From positions 4,029,741-4,093,740 of the forward strand of contig CM049318.1 of NCBI GenBank assembly GCA_026874595.1: 64,000 nt of DNA. Reading direction: 5' to 3'. Positions 1-12,903 of the stretch are shown piece after piece (positions within the stretch are counted from its first letter, which is position 1; each line of letters opens with the position of its first letter). A program made the translations under genes and the position numbers. The notes below the pieces were generated by a model, which saw nothing but the letters and a program-made list of their open reading frames with translations, searched no databases and was not told the origin of the DNA. The DNA is from Sipunculus nudus. Taxonomy: Eukaryota > Annelida > Sipuncula > Golfingiida > Sipunculidae.

Positions 1-2111
1 TTTCTAGTTTTCAAATATTGAAAAATGAGTTGTTGCACAACAATTGAATGATGGACGTATAGATAATACGATATACTGAATTCCACTGTACGTGGCATTG
101 GTTTATTATCAAAATCTATTAATCTAGTCATTAATGTCACCCAAAATGTACAGCCAACTTTTGGCAACTTCTCTGAGTAAAAGAAATGCCTATTGTTATT
201 GTATATAATGCATTCTGGAGTTGGAACAAGTCTGCCGGGAGTACAAAAGATGGCGTTGTACGCCCGTCTCTATGATTGGCCTGGAGCAGCGGTGCTGTAA
301 TAGAGCGGGGTACCAGTCTAGGTAAAGCTCTGACGTTACAGGGGTGTGTTCTGAGCCTCCCACAGGAGCCAAGCCGACCACAAGCAAGGCCTCGCCAAGA
401 TGAGGGTGGGGAAGGCAAACGATCTAGTCACCCTAACATCATTGTAGGATGCATCCGCTGTCTGCAAACAGCAGCTTCCCGCTACCATTAGGCTTTATTG
501 TGACGTCACTACCCTTCCCACCAGCTTCCATGATGACGCCGTCACCATGACGACGATATACCTAAACCTGCTTTGTGCTTTATATATCATATAATACATG
601 ATATTTCATATTCTGTTATATTTCATGTATATGTCATGCACACTCATGATTGCCTTGTATATTACGATGCATGTCAAATTTTTATATGTTCATGTTTAAC
701 ATGACATCTTGCTGTATATAACGTTGCATGTCATAGTTATATATTTTCATATACTTAATATCACATCTTGCTGCATAATTTTATCTTAAGCCACTTTAAT
801 TTTGATGGCATTTTACATGTTTTTTTTTTTACATTGTATAAACTGTATAGCACAACAGGGCCCTGTGGCAGATCAGACAATCTTGTGATAACGGGGCTAC
901 CCTGTTATGTTTAAATAATTATAATAAACGTAACTTTATTTCTCTAAAGCATGTGGAAATTAGAGGTCCTTTCGTTGTCCACAAAATATTTAAAACTAGC
1001 TTTACTGGCTTTATTGTGAGGAATAGACAAAGAAAGAAGTATTTAATCTTGTAGATGCTGTACGGATAAACAAACGAGACATCAGGCGAACTGGAAAGAA
1101 TTTGGGTGGATGCGGATCCAGATCCGGTTCCGTATTTCTATGGTACCGATCCATCCAAGGATTCAGGTCTTTCTTTTTTTTTTGCTTATGATTAAACTAT
1201 CCACAACATTTCATCAAGTTTCTGTAGGGATTTTCGGAGATTTGACTTGGACACACAGGTAAGTCCCTTTTTAAGCGGCTTACGGCTAATATTAATTAAC
1301 CATAACCTCCTTATGCGGCGTATCAATTAATTATCATTTTACATTAAAACCACTGACGGTATATGGGCTGGGATGAAAAGTTGAGCACGTGTCCTTTGAT
1401 CTTGTGTATCAAACTGCCCTCGTGTACCTTCTGGCATGCAATGTAAGTTAAATTGTAATTTTTTTTTTTGGGGGGGGGGGAGGATGGGGATGGCCTCCAT
1501 ATTAGTTTTAACTATTCTTATCGACTATAATACCGACAAAATGTTTCCGTTAAAAACTGCTTAATACCAGTTATCAGGCGGTACGCCACATCAGGTCATC
1601 GGGTACGCGAATTCAGGAGTTTCAAATACACTTAAGCCTTTACCACCTATACCCCTGTGGTAATAATTCGAATAAATAGTTATGAAAACACCTGAGCAAG
1701 TGCAGAGGCGTGTATGATATTCATCTCGAGTTAACAGTGAATCTGCCGGCATACGCGTTGGAAGGTTCATACAATATACCAGTATCCCATTGCTTTACAC
1801 CTAGATGCTGATGAAGCCGTACACATTAGTTATTTTACGTTTATGTTCAGCCTGCGTTAAAACGATAATCAATACGAGGATTTTTCATGATTAAGAAAAG
1901 TTTGCAGACACGAGGTTCTTTCATAAACACACTGCTTCTGAAAGGTTAATTGCCCTATATTAATCGCTCTGTGAGCTGAACAGTTGGCAGATATGTGCGG
2001 GGCTCCATAGTTCTAAAATTATTATTAAGGCAAATAGTATGTTCTTATATAAAAGCCCTTAGAGAGGTATCCGCTCGGATTCGCATGGGACGGTTTCAAA
2101 TTATTTTGTGT

Positions 2112-2152
<41 letters not shown>

Positions 2153-2464
2153 ACATAACAGAGATTAAGAGCATTAATCAGTATAACTGATTTCAAAGGA
2201 ATGCATGATTTCAGGAGGATGTTTTTCATACAGTTAATTGAAGACGCCCATTAACCCAAAGAATCTTGAAAATGAATGGGTCCACCAGCAAAACAAATCT
2301 CCTCATCGAATCATGACATAACGCTTCTGAGCCTTTCTCAAATAGTGATTGCAGTTTAACTTTATTTGTTATCTTTTATAGCATTAAACAATATCTTGAC
2401 TATGGGAGACTGTTATGCCAATGGTCAAGTGAACACACATTATGCATGCCGCCTTATTATTAAT
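1..2464. other. Unassigned intergenic DNA
   Basis: No exon, tRNA or known gene is recognised here. Positions 240–470 are more GC-rich than the surroundings and look like a piece of an interspersed repeat that I cannot name. A (TC)n microsatellite lies at 2115–2150. Short open frames at 137–490 overlap on both strands and show no protein-family signature. Confidence 0.5.
840..945 (+). mobile_element. Possible 3' end of a LINE retrotransposon
   Basis: The stretch reads CACAACAGGGCCCTGTGGCAG … ACGGGGCTACCCTGTTATG and then AATAATTATAATAAACG. This resembles the 3' tails of CR1/L2-type LINEs as I remember them from invertebrate genomes, ending in a polyadenylation-like signal. No reverse-transcriptase frame is visible upstream, so it would be a heavily 5'-truncated copy. 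It could equally be the 3' UTR of an unseen gene. Confidence 0.3.
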
Positions 2465-5400
2465 GAATGTTGAAGAAAACTGGGACTTACTAGTGATACC
2501 GGGCTGTTTTTTTCGTACTATAACAACGGAAGTTTTCGTCTCTCATTTTAGGGGATGAGAAAATTAAATTGATCATAACTCCATAACTTTTAACCCAGAA
2601 TAACAAAATATCCATCAACTTGTTCCATTTACCAAGCCCGTTCAAATGATATATTAAATATGCAAATACGGCCAGTATTAAGATTGAAAGGTCATGTGAT
2701 TTTCCCTATGATCAAAATAAGATCAAATGATCCATATGGCCTGATGTGGGTTTATATTACACACTTGGAATGTTTTGACTCACACATGTTCAAGGGTTGT
2801 TCAAAATAAAAGCACCTGGACAAAAACCATTGTGGTAATATTAAAGAATTTGTAAGAAACTCCATATTAGGGGTAGGGAAAATTAAAATGACCATAACTC
2901 CATCGATGTTTCACCTGGAACAATAAAGTTCCCACCAAATTGTTGTATTAACCAAGTCCGTTCAGATAATATATACAAAATATGCAAATAAGGTTAGTGT
3001 GAGGTCGGTCAAAAGGTCATGAGATTTTCCAGAAAATCTAGAAACTGACGACTAATTTTTTATTTGCATGGAGGAATTAGATCAAATGATCAATTTATGG
3101 CATGGTGCGGATTTATATCACATTTTCAAGGATTACTTTAAATAAAAGCATCTGGACAAAAGAGGTGTGTGCAATATTGAGGATTTTGTAAGAATCGTCA
3201 TATTAGGGGTGGGTGAAATGAAAATGACCATTACTCCATCAATGTGTAACCTATAAATCAAAGTTCCTATCATTTTGTTGCATTGGCCACGCTGGTTAAT
3301 ATAAAAAGATAAATGATATGCAAATAAGGTCAATATAGAGGTCAGCGGGGGTCAAAAGGTCATGACCTTGAGCTTCGGCAAAAATATAGAAAACCAGCGA
3401 CTAATATTATAATTATTCTGTATGGTGGAAACATCAAATTATGGCCTGGAATTGGTTCTGGTTCACATATGTATTAGGATAACTCAAAATAAATGAACGT
3501 AATCAAACGACAATGTTGTAGTGCAACGTTAAATAATTTTTCGAGAAACAAAGTGTTAGTTGTCGGGTTAATTAAAATAATCCAAAAGTCTATGACATAA
3601 ATTAATAATGTACCCATCAAATATTTTTAAGACATGCCAGTTTAGTTGATATATGAGATTTTATTTATGTATATGTGATATATGAAGTATTTTGTCAGTG
3701 CTGAGGTCAGCGAGGGTCAAACGGCCATGGAATTATCGCCACGGGGAAAAATCTATAGCTACTTGTATACAGAAGTAGTGATTCATCAGTTCTTTGTATG
3801 TTGGCAATAGGTCAGAGGATAAATTATAAGAGGCTTATGAACTCCACTGAGCTAAACGGAAGTATTTTATTCGGTTACCTGAAGTGTTCATTAACACATT
3901 TTTAATGTAAAGAAAAGAACCGATGGGATCGTGCTTTGTAAACTCCAAAATAGACACGATATTTGTTCTCTGTGATCCATATATGACAGGTAAATGCTTA
4001 AATCAAAGTGGTTTTAGTAATCAAGTGTCAGTATCAGAAACCAACGACTTATATTTTCAATTTCTCGTTAAAAATATTTACAAAAAATGGCTGCGATTAT
4101 GACTCCTATCGGGTGGTAAAGGATTTTTCTTTCATTATATTTTTTTGTCGTTACTTAAACACAAGAAAAGATATATGCATACGTGCTAAACTGAAGGGGA
4201 TTGTATTTTCCAATAAGATGGAGACCTAACTGGCGCGTCATGACCCCAAAAATAACTTATTCAAACAAAAAGTTTTGATCCCCACAGTGCTTATTAACAT
4301 ATTTTGGATTTTAATATAATAACTATGTGACAGAATTATGTCTTCATATCATCTTGTTGCTAATAAAAATTGTATAAGTAATCGGATATGGGCATCAGCA
4401 GACTTTTGACCGATGTTTGACATTTAAAATGAAAGGACATAATTTAGAGTCCAAAATGGCTGTTAATATGGCTACCACAATGACAAAATAGGGAATATTT
4501 TTCACTTAGTCAAATGCCATCACATTTTGTGTGCACCCCGTGACTGAACTTAACAGTTGGAGTTTCCTAAAAATGTATTTTATCGCATTTTGGATGTTAA
4601 CACTTTGTATCATTTTAAAGTTAAAAGTCGAACATAAATCATTTTAAATAGCTGGCCACTACAATAGCGTTAAAAGGCGAATAATTTCATTTCATTTAGC
4701 ATCAGCGAGAGCCTTTTGCAATATTGCTATCAAAATCAGTTGATAATCTTTAACTGGTCCTAGGATTAATTTAGCTGGTCATTTGATTGACTAGTGAATT
4801 ATCTGGAATTTATGACCGAAAGGAATTTTGCAGTTATATAGAGGACCGTCTTGTCTCTCCCCCAAAATGTCCTTATAGAGTTTGAATGTTAACCTAATGA
4901 AATAAAACATTCGCAGCATGCTAGGAAAAGTATAGACTGTATCATTACAGTACAAACTGAACCTGTAAAGAAGGGTCTACTTTCTTGCTTTGCTCAAGGT
5001 GAATATATCATTAACTTTGACACATGCTGACCACAATACATACTAAACTTAGCATAATATCTAGTACTCACAAACCGATTTCGGGCCAAATTTAACCATT
5101 TAATCTACATATTTTGAGGGACAATGAGTAGTCTCTAGTTATTAATTTTAGCTGAGACGAAAATCTCATGACCTTTTGACCCTTGCAGACATCAATACTG
5201 ACCTATGATATTTGAATATTTTATATATCATATTAATTGACAAACAAAGCAAATTTGGATTGATATTTATTGTTAAAGATAAGAAGCTATAGAGTTATGG
5301 TCATTTTTATATGCCCTGCCCCTATACCTTGACTTTTCTCACATATTTATAATATTTACATCTTTTGTTCATGTGCTTTTAATTTGAGTTATCCTTGGAA

Positions 5401-6130
5401 ATATGTGAATCAAAGCTGTCTGAATGTATATTTCAATACTTTTCCAAGTTATAATTTGACCTTTTGATCTAATTCCGCCATACAGAATAACTGAGTCGCA
5501 ATAGTTTCTACAATTTGGCCGAGAATAATATATCATAACCTTTTGACCCCTCCTTACCTCTATACCGGCCTTATTTGCATAGTTTTACATAAAATCTTAA
5601 CCGGCATGGCCAATGCAACAATATGTTGGGTTCTTTATTGTTCTAGGTTAAACATTGTTGCACTTATGGTCATTTCCATTTCCCCTACCCCTAATATGGC
5701 GTTTCTAACAAATCCTTAAAAAGGCACCAATGTCTTTTTGAGAAATCCTTGAACATTTGTGAGCCAAAACATTCCATAGGTGTGATATAAGCCCACATCA
5801 GGCCATAAATTGACCGTTTGATCTTATTCCGCCATGCAGAGGAAAAAAGAGTCGTCAGTTTCTAGATCTTGGTCATGGGGAAAATTTCATGACCTTTGGA
5901 CTCCTGTTGGCCTCAATATTGACCTTATTTGCATATTGTTTCTATCATCTGAACAGGCATGGTTAATGCAATAAGTTGATGTGTACATTGTTATTCTGGA
6001 CTAAATAGTCATGAAGTTATGGTTATTTCATTTCTCCTACCCATTAAATGGGTGACGAAATCGTCAGTTGTTATAGTGTGAGAAAAAACAGCCCGGAACC
6101 ACAGATGAGTCCCATTTTATTCAATGTTAA
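2465..6130. mobile_element. Foldback-like element with long inverted arms
   Basis: The two ends are inverted copies. The left end has TGGGACTTACTAGTGATACC then GGGCTGTTTTTT; the reverse complement of the right end reads TGGGACTCATCTGTGGTTCC then GGGCTGTTTTTT. The similarity continues inward through about 1.0–1.3 kb arms. The left arm (about 2465–3760) holds four direct subrepeats of about 325–365 bp, marked by GGTCATG followed by GATTTTCC-like sequence near 2691, 3016, 3359 and 3723. The right arm (about 5080–6130) carries at least three of these in reverse, with CATGACCTTTTGACC-like cores near 5168, 5536 and 5889. The roughly 1.3-kb centre has no credible transposase frame. Long terminal inverted repeats made of tandem subrepeats define foldback elements. 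No clear target-site duplication was found, so the exact ends are uncertain. Confidence 0.72.
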
Positions 6131-6412
6131 CATCCCTAAAATCAAAGTTTAGGCATATAGCAATAAGAAAAAATAGTTTTAGCTGATTGGTGGGGGGACG
6201 GGGGGGGGGGGGGGTCAATGTGGGTCCTTCCAGCCCACGGACTAACATTTTGGCATCATCTCAGAGGCAGTGGCTTTACTACTTACAAATAACATACTAA
6301 CAGTGCGGATTTTCCTCCTTAATACAGACGACATAGTTACATGGATTGCAGTGAGCTTCACGTGTAAAGTTCTTTGCACTGTTGAAAGTACCACCAAAGA
6401 GTATCCTCAAAG
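6131..6412. other. Spacer between foldback element and satellite
   Basis: Contains a poly-G tract near 6186–6212. No coding signal or repeat boundary was recognised. Confidence 0.4.
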
Positions 6413-8400
6413 AGGTTTTTCATGAATACATTATATGTTTCAGCTGTTTTTGAAATGACTGATATAAAACCATTTTTCATGAATACATTATATGTTTCAG
6501 CTGTTTTTGAAATGACTGATATAAAACCATTTTTCATGAATACATTATATGTTTCAGCTGTTTTTGAAATGACAGATATAAAACCATTTTTCATGAATAC
6601 ATTATATGTTTCAGCTGTTTTTGAAATGACAGATATAACCATTTTTCATGAATACATTATATGTTTCAGCTGTTTTTGAAATGACAGATATAAAACCATT
6701 TTTCATGAATACATTATATGTTTCAGCTGTTTTTGAAATGACAGATATAAAACCATTTTTCATGAATACATTATATGTTTCAGCTGTTTTTGAAATGACT
6801 GATATAAAACCATTTACATGAATACATTATATGTTTCAGCTGTTTTTGAAATGACTGATATAAAACCATTTTTCATGAATACATTATATGTTTCAGCTGT
6901 TTTTGAAATGACTGATATAAAACCATTTTTCATGAATACATTATATGTTTCAGCTGTTTTTGAAATGACAGATATAAAACCATTTTTCATGAATACATTA
7001 TATGTTTCAGCTGTTTTTGAAATGACAGATATAACCATTTTTCATGAATACATTATATGTTTCAGCTGTTTTTGAAATGACAGATATAAAACCATTTTTC
7101 ATGAATACATTATATGTTTCAGCTGTTTTTGAAATGACTGATATAAAACCATTTTTCATGAATACATTATATGTTTCAGCTGTTTTTGAAATGACTGATA
7201 TAAAACCATTTTTCATGAATACATTATATGTTTCAGCTGTTTTTGAAATGACTGATATAAAACCATTTTTCATGAATACATTATATGTTTCAGCTGTTTT
7301 TGAAATGACAGATATAAAACCATTTTTCATGAATACATTATATGTTTCAGCTGTTTTTGAAATGACAGATATAACCATTTTTCATGAATACATTATATGT
7401 TTCAGCTGTTTTTGAAATGACAGATATAAAACCATTTTTCATGAATACATTATATGTTTCAGCTGTTTTTGAAATGACAGATATAAAACCATTTTTCATG
7501 AATACATTATATGTTTCAGCTGTTTTTGAAATGACTGATATAAAACCATTTTTCATGAATACATTATATGTTTCAGCTGTTTTTGAAATGACTGATATAA
7601 AACCATTTTTCATGAATACATTATATGTTTCAGCTGTTTTTGAAATGACTGATATAAAACCATTTTTCATGAATACATTATATGTTTCAGCTGTTTTTGA
7701 AATGACAGATATAAAACCATTTTTCATGAATACATTATATGTTTCAGCTGTTTTTGAAATGACAGATATAACCATTTTTCATGAATACATTATATGTTTC
7801 AGCTGTTTTTGAAATGACAGATATAAAACCATTTTTCATGAATACATTATATGTTTCAGCTGTTTTTGAAATGACAGATATAAAACCATTTTTCATGAAT
7901 ACATTATATGTTTCAGCTGTTTTTGAAATGACTGATATAAAACCATTTTTCATGAATACATTATATGTTTCAGCTGTTTTTGAAATGACTGATATAAAAC
8001 CATTTTTCATGAATACATTATATGTTTCAGCTGTTTTTGAAATGACTGATATAAAACCATTTTTCATGAATACATTATATGTTTCAGCTGTTTTTGAAAT
8101 GACAGATATAAAACCATTTTTCATGAATACATTATATGTTTCAGCTGTTTTTGAAATGACAGATATAACCATTTTTCATGAATACATTATATGTTTCAGC
8201 TGTTTTTGAAATGACAGATATAAAACCATTTTTCATGAATACATTATATGTTTCAGCTGTTTTTGAAATGACAGATATAAAACCATTTTTCATGAATACA
8301 TTATATGTTTCAGCTGTTTTTGAAATGACAGATATAACCATTTTTCATGAATACATTATATGTTTCAGCTGTTATTGAAATGACAGAAATAAAACCATAT
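6413..8400. repeat. 57-bp satellite array with higher-order repeat
   Basis: About 35 near-identical units share the core CATGAATACATTATATGTTT then CAGCTGTTTTTGAAATGAC. The basic unit is 57 bp. Every few units one is 55 bp (ATAACCA in place of ATAAAACCA), and one at 6761 is 56 bp. Units also differ by ACTGAT versus ACAGAT. These variants recur in a seven-unit pattern of 397 bp, seen as two copies starting at 7383 and 7780. A six-unit version (340 bp) starts at 7043 and a seven-unit 396-bp version at 6647. Because 57 is a multiple of three, both strands stay open until a 55-bp unit shifts the frame, which produces the long but meaningless open frames here. The last unit (8346–8398) is diverged. 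Confidence 0.95.
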
Positions 8401-9610
8401 TGTTCTTTTCCTATCATTTTTTTTTATTTTATTTTTGTTTTCGCCTCAGAAAAAAAAATATCAATATGTTGTCGAATCAATAACTAATAATAATGATAAT
8501 GATAATAGTTACAAAAATCATACAACAGAATTTTAAACATTTATGTATTAATAATTCCTATAAGGTATAACGTTTACATATACAAAACCTAGCTCGGTAC
8601 TCTGACTCTTTATACATGTTCGTTCATCAGCATCAAATGGTTACACTTGTAAATCATAGATACCTGATATGCTTTCTACTAACATTGTAACTTTTATCAA
8701 TAAATGTTCCTACCATATCCAGGACAGATGTATATAAAGATTCTTCCATTTTATTAAGCAGTAATTTCTTTAAATTTATTTCTTCAAGCACACTTTCAAC
8801 ATAATATTGTATTATAATGTATGATTTTAAACACTTTTGTCTGTGTATAAAATATTAAGCATAAATAAATAAGTAGTTTACATTTTCTTCATAGTTCTTT
8901 TCCTATTAGTCGCCAAACATAAAGACTTTACATGTAACTGAAAAATCTGTATCATTTACCGATTGATTACAAATTGTCGAAGTTCTTTTCTCAACGGTTA
9001 TATGCACTTATATGAAAAGAATCTATGGTCCATCCTGCAATTTAAACTTTAAAATAATCACAATATGGATTATTCACAATTTTGTTGTGGTACGGTCTAG
9101 TTGGCCTTGTGAGGAATCACTCTGTGCAAACATTTGAAATTGAAGTCCTGTAACTTGACCGAATCTATAAACTATTTGGGAATACATATGGAGGATTTGA
9201 ATTCTCGTTCTGTAATTATTTGACTCTTATTCCAGACCCTTAATGCTGTAATTTCTTCCTATTTTAGTTTAATAACATTCGAAGAATAATGAATGCCAGA
9301 TTATGGCAAGTTTAGCATGATATTCATTTCATTCATTGTACTTTGCCAGATATCAACATTGGTTTGCAACAGTGTTTTCCGATTCTTTGGCATAAGACTG
9401 ATGATAGAATGGTATTCTAGGATATTTGTTTTTAAATTATATCCCAGCTTTAATTGTTTCATATATTTAAGATTTGTCCCTCATCACCATACAGATTATA
9501 TGCAAAACGTATTCCTTTCCTATAACATGTATAACATATATGTGAATAAAATTTATTTTATTTCTGTTGGTGACCCAGAGATGTAGGGGTCTAACCAGAT
9601 AATTTTACGA
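8401..9610. other. AT-rich unassigned DNA
   Basis: AT-rich sequence with scattered short frames. The longest, 9293–9586 on the + strand, has no recognisable domain and no splice context. No gene or repeat family was assigned. Confidence 0.4.
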
Positions 9611-9613
9611 ACC

Positions 9614-10005
9614 GGCTTCTGTGGCTCAGGGGTAGAGCACAGGACTCAAAGCCGGGAGATCGTGAGTTCGAATCTCAACCGAGGCGGTGAGATTTGTCAC
9701 GGTCGGCCCCCATCCAGGGTGAGCGCTTTGCAGGCTTAATGGGAAGGCCGTGCCCAACGACCGTGTGTCACTCACAAACAAGTGCGCCTTTCGGGGACGA
9801 TTACGCACCCAGGGCCCACAGATGCAGTAGTCACCGGGCCTGGTTGACGCCAGGATATAAAATGAGAGGAAGCGTATGATACTGCCCTGTCACGTAGTCC
9901 GAAACCGGAACGGATTTCTGCAGATGTACATATACGTAGTTAAGTTAGCATTTAAAAAACAGAGGCGGTTACCTCCACCAAAAAAAAATATTAAATTAAA
10001 AAAAA
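9614..10005 (+). mobile_element. tRNA-derived SINE, family 1, full copy
   Basis: The head looks like a tRNA. TGGCTCAGGGG matches a pol III A box, and GAGTTCGAATCTCA about 50 bp later matches a B box. The body runs through GGGAAGGCCGTGCCC, CTCACAAACAAGTGCG and CCGGGCCTGG to an A-rich tail. A related copy at 55449–55830 shares the head, the body and the AGAGGCGGTTA-CTCCA segment before the tail. It is not a functional tRNA: the anticodon arm and acceptor pairing are not preserved. Confidence 0.8.
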
Positions 10006-10137
10006 ATTTAACGAATTATGTCTTCAGTGCCTGCAGGAGTTATGTGTGTTTTAAAGTCTGTTAGAGAAATAAGAGTATCTTAATAAAACAGTGAAAGAAA
10101 AGAAGGAAAACATCAGCTTAAATTATATATTTAAAGG

Positions 10138-10895
10138 TCATCGTATCTTTCCCTAAGTATGAATTAATAAACCTGTCTAATGTATGGAATTTGCCATAAT
10201 TCCCTTTTAACCAACTTAGTTTTAACGCCCTGACTTGTGTCACTAAATCAATCATTTTCATGCCCTCATATTTCATTTTCTTAATCATTACATTATATTT
10301 TATTGGTGGTAGTTGTCTACACCATATAAAATCACTTATTAATTTTTGAGCATAAATATTTTATTTCTTTAGTATGTGGTACATAGACATGCAACAGAGC
10401 AACTGTGAGAGCCTCAGTGTTTTAACAATAAGATTTCTCCCAGTGAGTGTTTCTTTTTCTTTTTCCATGATGTTAATATCGATTTAATTTTGTTAATTCT
10501 TTCTTTTTTGTCATATTAAAAAGTTTCATTTACTGACGGGTAAAATGTATTTCCTCAATTTTTAAATTCCTTTCCGGTCCATCTCACCGGCAGGGCAACA
10601 TCCTCTTTACCTACTCTACAACCCACCCATCTTGCTTTTCGCTTATTAATATTTACTTTTAATCCTGCGTAATACTGGAACATAAGTTAGAATAAAGAAA
10701 AATCTCCTGATTGTAAGTCAGCCATAAAACAGGTGGTGTCATCTGCAAGTTGTGAAAGTTAAATTTCATTTTTGCAAATCATGATTCCTCTAATTGAATT
10801 ACTGTTCCTTATATTTATCGCAAGCATTTCCACTGATAATACAAATAACAGAGGTGACCAGGGACATCCTTGTCTTACGCCTCTTTTCTAATCAT
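10138..10895 (-). pseudogene. LINE reverse-transcriptase relic (ORF2 fragment)
   Basis: On the minus strand the translation carries the non-LTR reverse transcriptase hallmark [11 protein letters not shown] (near 10865). LADDT, the catalytic [YLF]ADD box, follows about 40 residues later, then a GLKVN–NK–KA–W-like thumb region. Toward 10140 it ends with a KMIDLVTQVRALKLSWLK segment typical of the C-terminal part of L1/Tx1-type ORF2 proteins. Several stop codons and frame changes interrupt it, so it is dead. The 5' part, the endonuclease and the 3' UTR are missing. The clade is inferred from motif resemblance only. Confidence 0.82.
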
Positions 10896-10910
10896 GTGGT
10901 CTGTTTAAGT

Positions 10911-11064
10911 TGTAACGGGATTACATAGAGCCGGACCGAGCTGTCTTACTAGTGAAACTTGTTTTCCTAGCAGAGCGGTTCGAACGCCGGACATGTTCGC
11001 CACCGACATGGATTCGAATCCCCGATCGGCCAAATTTTCCCCCGAGCGATTTGTCTTCGTAATA
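10911..11064 (+). mobile_element. Short LTR-like repeat with tRNA-like core, copy 1
   Basis: The repeat begins TGTAACGGGATTACATA and ends CTTCGTAATA. It is directly followed by AATGGGGGCTCGTCC, which resembles a retroelement primer-binding region. Inside, TAGCAGAGCGG and GGATTCGAATCCCC look like pol III A and B boxes of a Leu/Ser-type tRNA. A second copy at 57267–57424 has cleaner ends, TGTTAC…GTAACA. It could be a short LTR of a miniature retrotransposon (TRIM) that contains a tRNA-like promoter, or simply a tRNA-derived SINE. Confidence 0.55.
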
Positions 11065-11079
11065 AATGGGGGCTCGTCC

Positions 11080-12764
11080 AAACTGACGGCAAACTTTGTA
11101 GTCACAAAAATAAAAGCCACTTATTGAAATAATAATTCAAGATATATAAACGTAAAACCTTAAATGTTCAAGTCGGATACAACGTACGTTAAAACAAACA
11201 AAAAAACTTAACAATTACTTAAAATTAGTTTGATGAGTTTGTTGAACGGGATCCTGATAGGGCCTTCGAATTCTCGTGCTTGACACAAATATTTACATCT
11301 AAAAATCATAGACCGAAGTATGAATATCCAGATGTTAAGTTCACCCTGAGAAGAAAGCCATCATTAATCCCTTGTACAAGAAAGGTAAGTTTAAGTTTAA
11401 TCATCCTGGCACCTATAGGGGTATTCCTTTGTCATATGTATTATGGAAAATGCTTATAAAGGTTTAAATATAACAAGTTATAAGTTAGAAAATATTTGGC
11501 AAAAAAAAGAAGGAGGTACATTTCATGGGGTATTTATATAATCAATGACGCTAATGGTGATATGTACAATGTACAATGAAATAATGTAACCTAACAGCGA
11601 GTAGAGCAGACTATTTCCCCTGTTCCCTTAGTAGATTTGTGTATGATATTCTTTATTATTTGTGTTATTAATGGGTTCTTTCCTTTGTATTCTAGATAAT
11701 ATAAACTGTCACGGAATATACATAAATGAAGTAAATTTATCAAACTAAATGCCTCCTAGTGATTGCTCAGATATTGCCAATAATCATGTATGAATAGCCT
11801 TAACCGTGGCTCCGTACATCACTGCACATATCTTCACCATCGTGACCAATCACGCCGCAAACATCGTTAAAATCAGTTTTACCACATAATTTTAATACTT
11901 CAACCCTGATCGAGGTCCGTACTTCCACACCCTTTTCTATCCGTGGTCATCAGTGACCTGAAGAAAGCTTGTCAAGTAAAGCCAGTTGTCCGCAATGTAG
12001 AACGCCTGCCAAGTTACTGCCGAAAATCTTAGATTTTATATAAAACATTAATATAATTCATTATCGTCTCTTAAGACGATGCCCTTCATCAATTAGTTAC
12101 TATTTGCAACTTTTAAAACTGAGTTAGGCCGTCTTTTTCGTAAAATCCTTAGGTCAAGAATGTGCGTCAAAAAGTTACGTTTTGGAAAATTGATGTGTGC
12201 CTTGTGAGAACTGTATGGAAGATTCCGAGTCACGGTGTTATAATAACGAAAATCTAACCAGGTAGCCATGGCAGTGAGGAAAACTGGCTTTGAAAAAGAG
12301 ATCATTATACACAACTAATTAGACCGCTAAGGCATAGATGAGTAGTGACACTGTTCATGTCATTAACTGCGCTTTAATGAGACACTGTCTATGTTCATGA
12401 AGAAAAGTGTACAACCAAAGCGTTCTTTACATCTCGTAGGTGACCGCCGTGAATTCCTGCTCATTGCAGAGTTTAGCTGTACATCAAATATCCCTTGTTT
12501 GCGGTCATACATTGATGGAGATATATTTATATTTTAATCATTTTGCACATCTTTGTTGTCATTAGAAAGTAAAAAAAAAACTTTTTTTTTAAATTATTGA
12601 GTTAAATTTGAAGCCACACGATAAAATAATCTTTAAGAAACCAAACAGGTGGTTTACATACTGGCTGTCAAACGAAAACCGGTAGCTTTGGACTAGAGCC
12701 TTTGGATACAAGTCTGGAAGCGGTAGTATTGCTTTGTTCTTCCTGACATCATACTTGCAATCCA
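11080..12764. other. Unassigned DNA
   Basis: No gene, exon or repeat family is recognised. Both strands carry frequent stops, apart from a 73-codon minus-strand frame at 12093–12314 that matches no family I know. Confidence 0.4.
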
Positions 12765-12903
12765 CTCAGCAGGGGCGTAGCCAAGGGGGGGTGCCGCAAG
12801 GGGCCATGCCCCCCCCCCGGGTCGCATCTAGAACTCGCCGTCCTCTCTGAATTTCACTATATATATATATATATATATATATGCATTAAATTGCCTTTGC
12901 TAT

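Noticed and set aside
6422-8378. Ten overlapping open frames of 66–142 codons on both strands with 19-residue repeats
   Set aside because: They follow directly from a 57-bp (19-codon) tandem repeat; both strands and several phases are open, and frames end only where a 55-bp unit shifts the phase.
6413-8400. CRISPR-like array
   Set aside because: There are no unique spacers; the whole unit is repeated. The surrounding DNA is eukaryotic.
9614-9685. tRNA gene
   Set aside because: The A and B boxes are good, but the stems do not pair properly and a related copy sits in a SINE body with an A-rich tail.
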